Shown here piece after piece: positions 44,184 to 55,881 of a stretch of DNA of 64,000 bases (position 1 is its first letter; each line of letters opens with the position of its first letter). The stretch lies in contig NC_016472.1 of NCBI RefSeq assembly GCF_000226095.1, positions 7,068,001 through 7,132,000 of the forward strand, given 5' to 3'. The translations under genes were made by a program, and so were the position numbers. This DNA comes from Thermothelomyces thermophilus ATCC 42464 (taxonomy: Eukaryota > Ascomycota > Sordariomycetes > Sordariales > Chaetomiaceae). The notes beneath the pieces were generated by a model. The model was not told the DNA's origin. It did not search any database and saw only the letters and a program-made list of their open reading frames with translations.

Positions 44184-47100
44184 CGCCTATATAATAGCAA
44201 GTAGTAGCATAATATAGGAGGAACTAGCATAAGAAACTATTATATTAAGACCTCCTAGCAGAAACATAGGAAATCGCCGTAATCTTTGGACGACGGTAGT
44301 AAGACAAGCGACTATAGATGATAGCATAATGGAGATAGCATGAAATGCTCGTACTAGTAGATAGTGGAGCAGAGATAAACCTGATTTTGCTAACGCTTGT
44401 AAATTAGCTATAGATACCCTAGAGAATAAAGTGGAAGCATAGTATAGTTAAAGGGCTATTTCCGACGTAATAGGTATATAGGGAGACTAAACTAATTAAT
44501 ATTACTATAGTAGGGAAGACTATAGTAGTTATATTTAGCATTATAGATATAGGTAACGACAAAGATATAATATTAGGGTTATTATAGTATAAAGATTATG
44601 ACCTAGACATTAGCTAAAAGAATAGTAGCTACTTATAACCCTAAACAGAGTCGTATTTGACTAGTAAGATAGGGAGTATATAAGGATTATAAGTAGACAA
44701 TGCTCAAGGGAAGGCATGTCCTATAGATCTACTACAAAAGATAAATAGTAGTAGGTAGACTATTATAGACTCTAGAAGAAGCAATATAACAATACTAATA
44801 TTACGATAAGAGGAACAAGCTAAACCGCCGATAGCTGTTCTCTCTATCAACAAATATAGAGCACTATAACTAGAGTAGTAGGTTAAGATAGGAGAAATCG
44901 CTAGCATCGCTATAGATAGAACCAAGTTCGTATACTATTAGAAAGCCAAGAGACGAGATAAGACTAGGGAAGTACCAAAGAAATATAAAGGATACCTAGC
45001 ATTCGAACCAAAGTATCTAGAAGGATTACTAGAGCACGGCCTATAAGATCACGAGATCAAGCTTAAGGAAGGAATACAACTAAAGTTCTTTAAGATTTAC
45101 TATACGAGCTAGATATAGAATAAAGAACTTAAGCGATATTTAGAGGAGAACCTTTGAAGAGGATATATCTGCCTATCGACATTGCTAATAGGCTACCTAA
45201 TCCTATTTATACCTAAGAAAGATAGAAAGCTATAGTTATACGTTAACTATTAGTAACTTAACAAATAGACCGTGAAAAACCGATACCTATTACCGCTAAT
45301 CTTACGGCTCTAAGATTAGTTAATAGGAGCCTAATATTTTACACGTCTTAACTTGCTATCGGCCTATAACTATATATAGATTAAAGAAGGCAACAAGTGG
45401 AAAACGGCCTTTAGGACACCCTATAGTCACTACGAGTACCTTATTATATTATTTAGACTTATAAATGCGCTAGTAACGTTCTAAGCCCTGATTAATCAAG
45501 CTATCTAACCCTTTCTCGACAAATTTACGGTATATTATCTTAACGATATACTTATCTTCTCTAAGACAATAGACGAACACCGGAAGCACGTAAGAGTAGT
45601 GCTAGACGCGTTATACGTATACAAGCTATTAGTTAACAAGGAAAAGAGCGAATTCTACATTAGGAAGACAGTATTTCTAGGATATAAGATATCCCTAAGA
45701 CAAATCTAGATAGAACCTTTAAAGGTCGAAGCTATTAAGGATTAGCTATAACTAACGTCAGTTATAGAAGTACAAAGTTTCATCGGGTTTACGAACTTCT
45801 ACCGGATGTTTATTAGGAACTTTAGAGCAATCGTACAACCTTTATACGAACTTACCAAGAAGAACGCTAAATTCCAATAGGAAGAGTAACATAAGTAAGT
45901 ATTTACGCAGATCCGCGACGCTATTACTAAAGATCTAATATTAGTGCTATTAGACCCTAAGAAGCCATTTAAGGTAGAAACGGACGCTTTAGACTATGCT
46001 ATTAGAGGATAGTTAGGATAACGAAACGAATAAGGGAAGCTACATCCTATAGCCTTCTTTTTAAAGAAGCTTAATAGACTATATCTTAATTATCCAATCT
46101 ATAATAAGGAACTACTTACGATTATCGAAGCTTTTAAGGAATAATAACTATACCTTAGCGGTACGATCAAACTAGTATAAGTATATATAGATTATAAGAA
46201 TTTACAGTACTTTACGATAATAAAGGAGCTTAACAGACAACAAATATAATAGGCAGAATTCTTTATAGAATTCAATTTTGAGATCTGCTATAAAAAAGGC
46301 AAAGAGAACGTACGAGCGGATGCTTTAAGCCAACGAACAGATCATACAGAAGGATAAACGGAAACAACGCCACCGTTATTCAAGGAACAAATAGACGGAA
46401 CGCTATATCACGAAACGTAGATACCCGTAGAAGATAATCTACTTGACTTATTCCTAGAATATTATATAATCTTTCGAGAAGAAAGGATTAACGAGGTATA
46501 GTATTAAGTAATACCTAGATTAGTAATACCTAATGGAGTAGAAGAAAAAGATAGGAAACTCTAGTACCGAGGCAAAGCGTATATCTATAATAAAGATCAA
46601 TAGCTACAAATGATTCAAGAACTCTACGAGTTAAAACTTAGAGGATATAAAGGAGTTACAAAGACTATCGTACAAGTCAAGAAACACTATAACTTTCTAT
46701 AGTTAACGGTACAAGTTAAGGAAGTCCTACGGAGCTACGACATCTACAATCGAAGCAAAACGGCACGATACAAGTCGTATAGGCTACTTTAGCTACTACT
46801 AATAGCTGACAAACTATGGAGTTTAGTTACAATAGACTTTATTACGAAACTGCTAGAATCTAAGGACACGGCTATAGGGGTAATCTACGACAGTATTCTC
46901 ACTATAGTAGACCGCCTAACTAAATAGGCATACTTCTTTCCCTATAAGGAGTCCTAGATAGTAGAACAGCTAGTAGACGTAATCTATTGGCAAGTCATAT
47001 TAGTATACGCTTGGCCGTAAGAATGGATTACCGATAGAGACACCAAGTTTGTATCGAAGTTCTAGCAAGCGTTAATATAATAATTAGGCATTAATAGTAA

Positions 47101-47974
47101 GCTGTTAACGGCATATTACCTACAAACCAACGGACAAACGGAGCGACTAAACCAAGTTATTAAGTAGTACCTCTGTTCTTACGTTAACTACTAGCAAGAT
47201 GACTAGGTCATGCTATTACTAACAGCATAACTTACCTATAATATAATGCTAACAGAAACGACCAAAGTTATACTATTCTTCGCAAACTATAGATATAAAG
47301 CAGACCTTAGGCAAGGACTAGAGGTTACAATGCCGAGAGCAGTAGTTAAAGCGGAACAAATGTATATATTATATAAGAAGCTTAAAAAGGAACTTAAGTT
47401 TGTCAGAACTAGAATAAAGAACTACTACGACAAATATAGGCTCAAGGGACCTTACCTAGAGAGGGGAGACAAAGTCTACCTAATTATACGAAACTTATAA
47501 ACCAAACGACCAAGCATAAAGCTAGACTTTAAGAAGGTCAGATTCTTCGTTATCAAAGAACGAATCTCGATATCTAACCATTGACTATTGTTACTATTAT
47601 CTATATAACTATAAATAGACATTTTTTATATTTCACTTCTCGAACTAGTATCGAAGAACGCTAAAATCGCTATAAATATCGAAATAGAGGACAAAGAGAA
47701 AGAATAGGACGTTAAAGAAATTCTGGATTTATATATCATTAATAGGGAACTATAGTATTTAGTTAAATAGCTCGATTTTAGACTAGAGGATAACTTATAG
47801 AAACTAGTTAAGAATTTAAACTGCCTTAAGAAACTAGAATAGTTCTACTACTAGAACCTAGATCAACCGTAGGCACTAGCTTAGACAAAATGGCCAAGTT
47901 AGCCTCCGACAAATCTAGGCCTAAAGAGGACTAATCAAACAGGACGTTAGCACCCTAGGACTATACGTCACTAA
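44150..47974 (+). pseudogene. Z8 pol polyprotein
   Basis: The protease core LVLVDSGAEINLI is intact at the catalytic triplet (Asp 44360-44362, then Ser, Gly). RT has YLND (45536-45547; first Asp now Asn). RNase H shows VETDAL. Integrase has Asp 46835, Asp 47033 and Glu 47141, D-x35-E. The C-terminal region is open at 47246-47500 with ERGDKVYL, followed by a chromodomain (EILDLYIINREL.YLVK) near 47715-47830. The tail is longer than in Z5 and ends at TAA 47972-47974 (a second TAA follows). Stops are RIP-type. It overlaps the opposite-strand ORF. Confidence 0.9.
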
Positions 47975-48468
47975 TAACACGTGCCTCGGAATCCTATACC
48001 TTCTGTTCTTCCGCCTTTATTTCCTCTAGAGACTATATGCCTTAACGAAACAGCTCGGAACCCCGCTCCTTTAAAAAACGTTTCTAGCGACGAAGACGAG
48101 CTAATCGACCGATAGCTATCTAAAGTTAAGTCTAAAGAACAAAAAGGGCCTCTTTAGTATCGGCCTCTTTTTATTCTATACATTTTTATTTAGATATAAT
48201 CTTTATTACTATAAAAGATTAGCTATAAACATTAAAGCGATAAATAAGGCTATAAACAAGTAGACGCTACGTCGGAACCATTATAAAAACGACCCTAACA
48301 TACGTACTCGCTATAGCAAAAAGAGCCTGACGCTATACGACAAGCCAAGTTCCGCTTAAAACACTATAAACACGGTATAACGTCTATACTAGAAGAATTA
48401 ATAAAAGAAGCAAGCACGGCACGCTATTAGGATTTCAAAGATTAATGCTTAGAGATATGATCTACTAT
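47808..48468 (-). pseudogene. Z8 opposite-strand ORF, Zn2Cys6-like
   Basis: The start is probably at 48468 (ATA), 32 codons before the first Cys. The cluster (48283-48372) keeps Cys at positions 1, 2 and 3 and Tyr at 4-6, spacing CX2CX6CX8CX2CX6C, with CFKRNLAC. A branch/acceptor-like GCTAATCTTTTATAG separates it from the coiled coil LARLRRQKRFLKERGSELFR (Arg/Trp/Gln codons partly stops) and IQSLEEIKAEEQK. The end RTILVSQGSLNS then TAA (47808-47810) matches the Z2 end. Best evidence for the domain order in type C elements. Confidence 0.75.
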
Positions 48469-48594
48469 CCTGTTAGTCACTAATAATACGGAAAAAGGAA
48501 AAAATTATAAGGTATACGTGGAAAAGGACGTTAGCGCTATTTAAAACGGCCTAAGATAGGCTTTCGGGTTGAAAGCCTTAAAGAAAGGGCATTA

Positions 48595-49027
48595 TATTAC
48601 GGAAATATATATATAGGACGCCGCCTAAGCCGCCTCCCTAATAGGCCAATAGGATAGTAGGAATGATAGGCTAATTAGGATAGGATCACACTTGGCAAGA
48701 AATGATCCTAGCAGAGGATCACTAGCTTACGATGTAAGCTAGGTAAGCTAGTATAGAGGATCACCACGACTATTAGTGATCCTAGGATTATATATATATA
48801 TAGATAGTCACTCGTTATAGTAGACTCTAGGAGTTCACCAATGATAGCAACCTAACCTATAATTATAGTACTTATACCAAGTATTGCTAACTACTATAAG
48901 AGACAACTCTAGTGTTATTGTAAACCCTTTGGCTTTACCGAATCCCTTAGATGACCTGTACGCTTGTCCCGCTTAATTTACCTCCGTCTGAACCCTTTTA
49001 GAAGAAGTCTGAGTTGGGTTCGTCATA
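48595..49027 (+). repeat. 3' LTR of Z8, U3 type C
   Basis: It follows the RIP-altered purine tract AAAGAAAGGGCATTA (48580-48594). U3 contains AGGATCAC boxes and an inverted repeat CTAGCTTAC-GAT-GTAAGCTAG (48722-48742). It ends GTTCGTCATA. Confidence 0.92.
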
Positions 49028-49263
49028 GGGTTCTATAGTAGCTAATAGACCTAGGGAGGCTCCCGGAATACTGCCTTGTAAGAAGGCTAGACTAGAAAGG
49101 AAGGCCTCTTTAGGGCTACTCTAGCTACTTCTCCTTTTCTTTGTAGTATATTAGTATTCTAGATTAGGCGTTAGAGGAGGGACAGAGGTTTTTATCCAGC
49201 CTATTAGACATAGTTTCCTTTGTATATAACTAGAGAGGCTCCGGCATGCTTACTAGTATAACA
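49028..49263 (+). repeat. Second part of F LTR
   Basis: This continues the F LTR after Z8 and its duplicated GGGTT. It ends AGTATAACA (49263), pairing as TGTTA...TAACA with the start at 41130, so the F LTR is about 563 bp. Following GTATA (49264-49268) could be the F target duplication; its partner is not in the window. Confidence 0.65.
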
Positions 49264-51117
49264 GTATAGGACTAATAATGATAATAATAATAATAATAAT
49301 ATAATAAGAGCCCTAGATAGTAAAGGTAAGGCGGCCTAATTTCTAGGCAAATATATAGTAGACTTAGAGTTTATCTTTTATAGTAGCTTTTAATAAGGTT
49401 TTTAAGGTAGTAAAACTTTATCTTATTTTCATTTTTTTTGATCATATAAAGTAGATACCCTTTTAGCCTTAAATTAGTATTATAGATTTGCTCTACCGGT
49501 TCGTAGTACTATAATATAAATATTTTTTTTTACTAATTTTAGTATCCCTAATAAGGCCTTCTTTACTATAGTTTTAATATAATGTCGATTTAAAATATAG
49601 TCCTTTACGATATAGCTTAAGGCCCCTCCTAGGGTGCCCTTCTCCGGGCATTTTCTATAGTACTTCGATCGTAGTCTTAGGGCGTATTACTATAGTAACA
49701 CGCTACCCTACCTAGTGTACTTTTCCTTAGGACATATATCCGGGCATTTTCTATAAACGCCCTTTTCCTAGCCTCCTCTCGTACTTTTCTATACCATGTC
49801 ATAGGTACTCTATAGTCATAGTATACTTCCTAAACTTACGTACTTCACCCTATATATTAGCGATGTCTTCTTTATCTACTTACTAGTTAAATTTAGAGGG
49901 CCATCTCTTCTACTTTACTAGGAACTAATAGGTCCTATCGTCGGCCTACTTTACCAAAACCTCCTTAACCTCCTATTCTTTATCGTCCTCGAGTTCTAGC
50001 ATCGGTATTTATTCTGCCTTATTTCGACTATATAGGTATCATAGTTCGAGTAAAGAAATAGGGAAGACGTTATATAGCTAGGTATATTATATAAGTAATG
50101 TTAGCCGATATACTAGCAAACCGACTAGGTCAAGTACCTAAAATAGGCTAATAAATTTAAGGGTTAATTTTTTTAGTATCTTTAACTTAAGATTCTAGAT
50201 TAAGAGTAGGATAAAGTCGCCCTTCCTAAATACCTTTTTCTAATACTTTTAGTTATAATGAATTTTATAATTTTAGATAGCTTCCTTCTAATGCCCTTCT
50301 AGTTATTTTTGTAATACTTGTAATTTTTCGATTCGTTCCATTATATTAGGGTAGTACCTCCCTTTAGGTAAATTATCTCTGATTCGTAATAAAATTATAG
50401 GGTTATAGCTTATTAATACTTGAAAAGGGGATAGTCTGGTAGTTATATTAATAGTATTATTATATATAAATTTTACTTCTAGGAGGATTTGTACTTAAAT
50501 CATAGGGTTTACTATAATAAAATAGCGGAGGTATTATATAAGTATTTAGTTACTTTACTTAGTTTAGCTATTAGTTTAAGGGTAAAATACTATAGAGAGC
50601 CTCCTAGTAATATGGTTTAGGTAATAGAGATCTACCTAAAATTAAAGAGTAAATATGGAGCTACGATTACTTATATAGCCTTCTAATATACTATATTTAG
50701 GTTTAATCTCCTTATAAATTAGTTTAGTAAGCTATTAACTTATGATATCTAAATTGATAGTAAAGAATCGGTTTATCTTAGTATAATAGTCTATAACTAT
50801 AAATATAACGTTCTTTTCCTCTACTTAAAAATTTACTATAGGAAAACCTATAATTATATCTATACTAATTTCTTACTAAGGTCGATTAGGGATTAGTAAG
50901 GATTCTAAGCTATTATAACCTTAATATTGTCCTGGCTCATTCGTTTAATAAATGTAGTAGGTTCGGCACTAATGTCTAACATCTCTTACTAGGCCTTGCT
51001 AGTTAAACTTTCTTTAAATAAGTTTATAAGTTTCTTTTAAGGCCAAAGTACCTAGCTCTAGCATTATTATAATATAACTAGAGGATTTCTTACCTTATAA
51101 TTTCTTCTATAGAAATA
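49264..51117 (-). pseudogene. Family G integrase and chromodomain fragment
   Basis: This is a third gypsy family, minus strand. From the right it shows integrase with a SIDIIIGFP-like start of the core, DYYTK, EGYISNRSSIFTLQF and FYPQTNSQTK (the DRG..F and PQTDGQTE motifs after RIP), then the integrase C-terminus. A chromodomain (EVKEVLVKQADDRTYQFLVK) lies at about 49870-50010. The first 550 bp (49264-49860) holds its 3' untranslated part, and no LTR is recognised. Gag, protease and RT are absent; the right end is cut by Z9. Heavily mutated. Confidence 0.75.
49272..49307 (+). repeat. TAA/TGA microsatellite
   Basis: A run of TAA units with one TGA interruption lies just outside the F LTR end. 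Confidence 0.85.
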
Positions 51118-51523
51118 TATCACAGAAATATATATATAGATACCGCCTAAGCCACCGGCACAAACAGGCTAATCAAGTCAGAGGAACGAAAGGACTAATT
51201 ACAACATAGGAAGCACAGCGATCACTACGCTCACCAGCAATCAAGGTAATCACCACCATATAATCACTCACAATCACCATAATTAGGAGTGATCACTAGG
51301 ATTATATATACATATAGATAGTCACTCGTTATAGTAGACTCTAGGAGTTCACTAGTAATAGCAATCATAACTCGCAATCACCCTAACATTGTAAGGAGAT
51401 AACTCTAGTATTATTATAAACCCTTTAGCTTTACCAAATTCTTTAGACGACCTATACACTTATCCTGCTTCACCTACCTCCGTCTAAACCCTTTTAGAAG
51501 AAGTCTAAGTTACGTTCGTTATA
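51118..51523 (+). repeat. 5' LTR of Z9, U3 type E with C-like R
   Basis: TATCACAGAAATATA to GTTCGTTATA, 406 bp. The U3 is type E, but the priming box at 51354-51364 is AGTAATAGCAA (C type), followed by a segment shorter than in any other LTR. Confidence 0.88.
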
Positions 51524-51525
51524 TA

Positions 51526-51536
51526 TTGCTATCACT
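51526..51536 (+). promoter_or_regulatory. Z9 self-priming site, C-type box
   Basis: TTGCTATCACT matches the complement of the box at 51354-51364 at 10 of 11 positions; the mismatch is a G/A change. Confidence 0.72.
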
Positions 51537-51550
51537 CCCTTTGTTCTATT

Positions 51551-53174
51551 ATGGTTTAGAACGGAGGTGACTTTGACCTTAATATTAATATAGCTACTAA
51601 CGTTATAGCTAAATAGCTACTTACTTAGCTTAGTTAACTCTAGTAGCAAATCTAGGAGTTAGACTAGAGGGATAAGGCTACTTAAGCCTAAATTAAAGAA
51701 CTCGAGCATAGCGAAAAGTACTTATAGAAGCTAGTTAACAAGGCCTACGCCAAAATCGAGGCGCTCGAGACCGCCAAAGCGAGCCATATCAAGATCAAAC
51801 TACCTAGCAAATATAAAGGAACCAAGGAGGATCTTATAGGATTCCTAATAAACCTCTAATCTTACTTCCGGCTCAATGATGACAAGTTTCTAGACGATAA
51901 AGCCAAAGTCCTCTATATAGCTACAAGATTAGAGGGCAAGGCACTTAGATAGTTCGAGCCTACGTAGAATAACTATCTTACTAAGGAAGACGAAGACGAC
52001 TAAGATACGTTTATATAGGCAGTCTTCCGATCTTACGACCGTTTCAAAGAAGAGCTTTAAAAGGTTTTTAACGACAAAGATAAGAAAATTTATATATAAA
52101 AAAGACTTGCTAATCTCCAACAGACTAAGTTAATGGCCTCTTATACTATATAATTTAGATAGGATATACTTAAGTCTTAGCTTAACGATAAGGCATTAAT
52201 ATAATTATTCTATAACGGCTTAAGGAAAAGGTTAAAGACAAGCTATATAAGTACGATTAGCCTAAGACCCTAGATAAATATATTATATAGGCTATTAGAA
52301 TCGATAATTAACTCTATATATAAAAGTAATAGAAACAAGGTTAAATAAACGAAGCTATAGTCAAGGCTAACGACAAGAAAAAGCAAGCGTACATTAGTAC
52401 CTCGTATAAGATATACCCTAGAGCTATAGATATAGATATAACGTAGAAGTAAGACTAAAAGAAGACATCTAAAGATAAGTCTAATATTACCTACTATAAC
52501 TATAGAAAGAAAGGGCACTATAAGTAAGAATGTCAAAGCCCAAAGAAAGAGTAAAAGATAATCCCTAGAAAGGAAATTATAGCTATCGACGAAACCACTA
52601 AGGACGTTATTAAAGTAGCGGCTATAAGCTACGAAGACAGGGGTAGTAATATAGATAGTCTCGGACACGATGGCAATAGTAAAGACGAACAAGTACTATA
52701 CTCTAAACTAGTCACTATAGACCTAGAGATAGGTCTTGCCAAATAGGATATGGCAGGAGAATATGTACCGCCAGTTTCGATTCTCCTAGCCTTAAGGTAG
52801 TAGGATTTTACGGTTATATAGAGGTAGGATAGATTATAGATAACTAATATATAAGGAATTAAAAGACCTGGACCTAATGTCCTATTCCTCTAGGAACAAA
52901 TCAAATAGTACTATAATAAAGTTTTTTGGCTTAATATGGAACTATATAAATAAGATAGACGCTTGATTTGACTTGCCTAGTAGAGCGATAGAATAAGGGA
53001 CGAAATAAAGGAACTCTAACGTATTGTAGAAACTATTAAAGGAGAATAGCCTATAATATATAATAGGCCCGATAGCTACGCCAAGTATCTTAACAGCTAG
53101 TAACTTAATAATAATATACGGAACCTAGAATACTAGTTTATACACGCAAACTATAGAAAAGACAAGCGTATATA
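51551..53174 (+). pseudogene. Z9 gag, N-terminal part
   Basis: ATG is intact at 51551. Coiled coil, capsid-like block and zinc knuckle (about 52489-52533) follow. One A is missing from 'ggcttaaaggaaaagg' (near 52229), a frameshift that accounts for a total gag length of 2261 instead of 2262 nt. It is broken at the Z10 duplication ATATA (53170-53174) and continues at 60676. Confidence 0.85.
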
Positions 53175-53592
53175 TGTCACGAAAATATACATGTAGATGC
53201 CGCCTAGGCTAACGGCACGGACAGACCAATCAACCGAAGGAATGGAAGGACTAATCACAACATAGGAAGCATTATAATCACTATATTCACCAGTAATCAG
53301 GGTAATCACCACCAAACGCTTACTTACGATCACCGCGATCAGGAGTGATCACCAGGATTATATATACATATAGATAGTCACTCATTATAGTAGACTCTAG
53401 GAGTTCACCAGTGATAACAATCACAATCATAGTACTTATACCAAGTATTGCAGATTACTATAAGAGACAACTCTAAGTGTTATTATAAACCCTTTAGCTT
53501 TACCAAATCCCTTAGACGACCTGCCTACCTGTCCCGCTTAATCTACCTTCGTCTGAACCCTTTCAGAAGAAGTCTGAGCTAGGTTTGTCACA
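53175..53592 (+). repeat. 5' LTR of Z10, U3 type E
   Basis: TGTCACGAAAATATACATG to GGTTTGTCACA. U3 holds CGATCACCGCGATCAGGAGTG-type boxes (about 53328-53352); the priming box is AGTGATAACAA at 53410-53420. Confidence 0.93.
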
Positions 53593-53594
53593 CG

Positions 53595-53605
53595 TTGTTA
53601 CTACT
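53595..53605 (+). promoter_or_regulatory. Z10 self-priming site
   Basis: TTGTTACTACT pairs with the LTR box at 53410-53420 apart from two RIP-type transitions. Confidence 0.65.
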
Positions 53606-53619
53606 CCCTTTGTTCTATC

Positions 53620-55881
53620 ATGGTTTAGAACGGAGGTAACCTTGACCTTGATATCGATATGGCTACTAACGTCATAGCCAAATAGCTGCTTACCTAGCTT
53701 GGTTAACTCTAGTAGCGAATCTAGGAGTTAGACTAGAGAGATAAAGTTACTTAAGCCTGAATTAAGGAACTCGAGAATAGCGAAAAGTACTTATAGAAAC
53801 TAGTTAACAAGGCCTACGCTAAAATCGAAGCGCTCGAGACTGCTAAAGCAAGCCGTATTAAGATCGAACTACCTAGCAAATATAGAGGAACTAAGGAAGA
53901 TCTCGTAGGATTCCTAATAAACCTCTAATCTTACTTCTAGCTTAATAATGATAAGTTTCTAGACGATAAAGCTAAAGTTCTCTACGTAGCTATGAGATTA
54001 AAGGGCAAGGTACTTAGATAGTTCGAGCCTATATAGAATAATTATCTTACTAAGGAAGACAAAGATAACTAAGATACGTTTACGTAGGCAGTCTTCCAAT
54101 CTTACGACCGTTTCGAAGAAGAGCTTTAGAAGGTTTTTAGCGATAAAGACAAGAAGATTTATATATAAGAAAGACTCGCTAATCTCTAATAAACCAAGTT
54201 AGTAGCCTCCTACGCCATATAGTTTAGACAGGACATATTCAAGTCTTAGCTTAATAATGAGGTATTAATATAACTATTCTATAATAGCTTAAAGGAAAAG
54301 GTTAAAGACAAGCTATATAAGTACGATCAGCCTAAGACCCTAGACAAATATATCGTATAGGCCATTAAAATCAATGATCGACTCTATATACGAAAGTAGC
54401 AGAAACGAGGACAAATAAACGGAACCATGGTTAAGGCTAATAATAAGAGAAAGCGAGTATACGTCAGTACCTCGTACGGGATGCACCCCGGAGCCATAGA
54501 TATAGACGTAGCACAGAAGCAAGACAAGAAGAAGACGGCTAAAGACAAGTCTAACGTTACCTACTACAACTATAGAAAGAAAGGATACTACAAATAAGAA
54601 TGTCAAAGCCTAAAGAAAGACTAGAAACCAGTCCCTAGAAAGGAAATTACGGCTATCGACGAAAATACTAAGGATGTCATCGAAGTAGCGGCCATAAGCT
54701 ACAAAGACAGGGGCAGTAATACGGATAGTCTCGGACATGACGACAATGGTGAAGGTAAACAAGCACCGTACTCCGAACTAGTTACGGTAGACCTAGAGAT
54801 AGGTCTTGCCGAATGGGACACGGTGGGAGAGTATATACTACTAATTTCGATTCTCCTAGCCTTAAGATAGTAGGGTTTTACGGTCACGCAGAGGCAGGAT
54901 AGATCATGGACAACCGACACCTAAGGAATTGAAAGACCCGGACCTAATGTTCTATTCCTTTAGGAACAAATCGAATAGTATTATAACGAAGTTTTCTAGC
55001 TTAATATGGAACTATACAAATGGGATAGACGCTTGATTTGACTTGCCTAGTAAAGCGATAAGATAAGGGATAAGATAAGGAAACTCTGATATATTATAGA
55101 AACTATTAAAGGGGAATAGCCTATAATATACGATAGGCCTGATAGCTATACTAAGTATTCTGACGATTAGTAACTTAGCTACGACGTATAGAACCCTAAG
55201 CACTAGTTTATATATACGAACTATAGAAAAGATAAGCGTACGTAGGAAAGCTATTAGAAGAAACACTCCTACCTTAGCATTAGAGTATCTATAGTCTATA
55301 TATAGTAGGAAGGATTTGGAAAAGAATTCTAATACCTTCTAGGCGACGCTATACAACTGTACCCGCGATATAAGGCATATATACAAGTGCCCTGGTTCTA
55401 GTATATGGTATACAAATGCTAATACTACTTTCGCGACAAATTTAAAAACAATCACTAGCCGACCTAACAAGGAAATGAGGACGGAAGCCTCCGCCCTGTG
55501 GAATAGGTCTATGATATAGGAAACAGAGCGGCCGAATTGCTCTGGAAGATCGAAGCCCGCGATCTAGAAGGCATTATAATAGTTCTAAGACAAGCCTAGC
55601 CTAGGTACTGCGGAACTGGACGAGATATATGGGACTCGTGCCGGAGTAACGACTGCCTCTACCATACAGACGAAAAGAAATCGTAGATCTAGGAGCTCTA
55701 GATGAAGCTATGGCACGCACGATAAAAAGTAGAACAGACCTAATGGTAGGAAGCTATAAGCACTTAATGGCTTATAGAAATGAGCACGATCGACGAAGCT
55801 ACTATTAGCCGAATAACTAAAGAGGTTAGCACTGACCTAGGAAATAGGTTAGGGCCCTTCGAGGGGCCTAGAAACCATTAA
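53620..55881 (+). pseudogene. Z10 gag
   Basis: ATG at 53620 and TAA at 55879-55881 are in frame over 2262 nt (753 codons plus stop), broken only by RIP-type stops. It reads MV*NGGN at the start, then a coiled coil, the capsid-like block, a zinc knuckle at 54559-54605 (residue about 313), and a C-terminal extension with a basic helical part near residue 475 and NNHQPT.QGNEDGS. The end ...GPFEGPRNH then stop covers the GGGCCCTTCGAGGGGCC palindrome. The hydrophobic minus-strand ORFs at 54340-54606, 54699-54920 and 55012-55266 are shadows. Confidence 0.87.

Larger units (their letters stand above)
41462..49027 (+). mobile_element. Z8: full-length 7.57-kb gypsy chromovirus, LTR type C
   Basis: Two 433-bp LTRs (41462-41894, 48595-49027) are flanked by AGGTT (41457-41461) and GGGTT (49028-49032), a duplication with one G/A change. 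It inserted into an F LTR. The internal order is complete and uninterrupted in plus orientation. Gag and Pol are in the -1 relation with no net indel, so this copy shows the ancestral frame arrangement. Confidence 0.93.
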
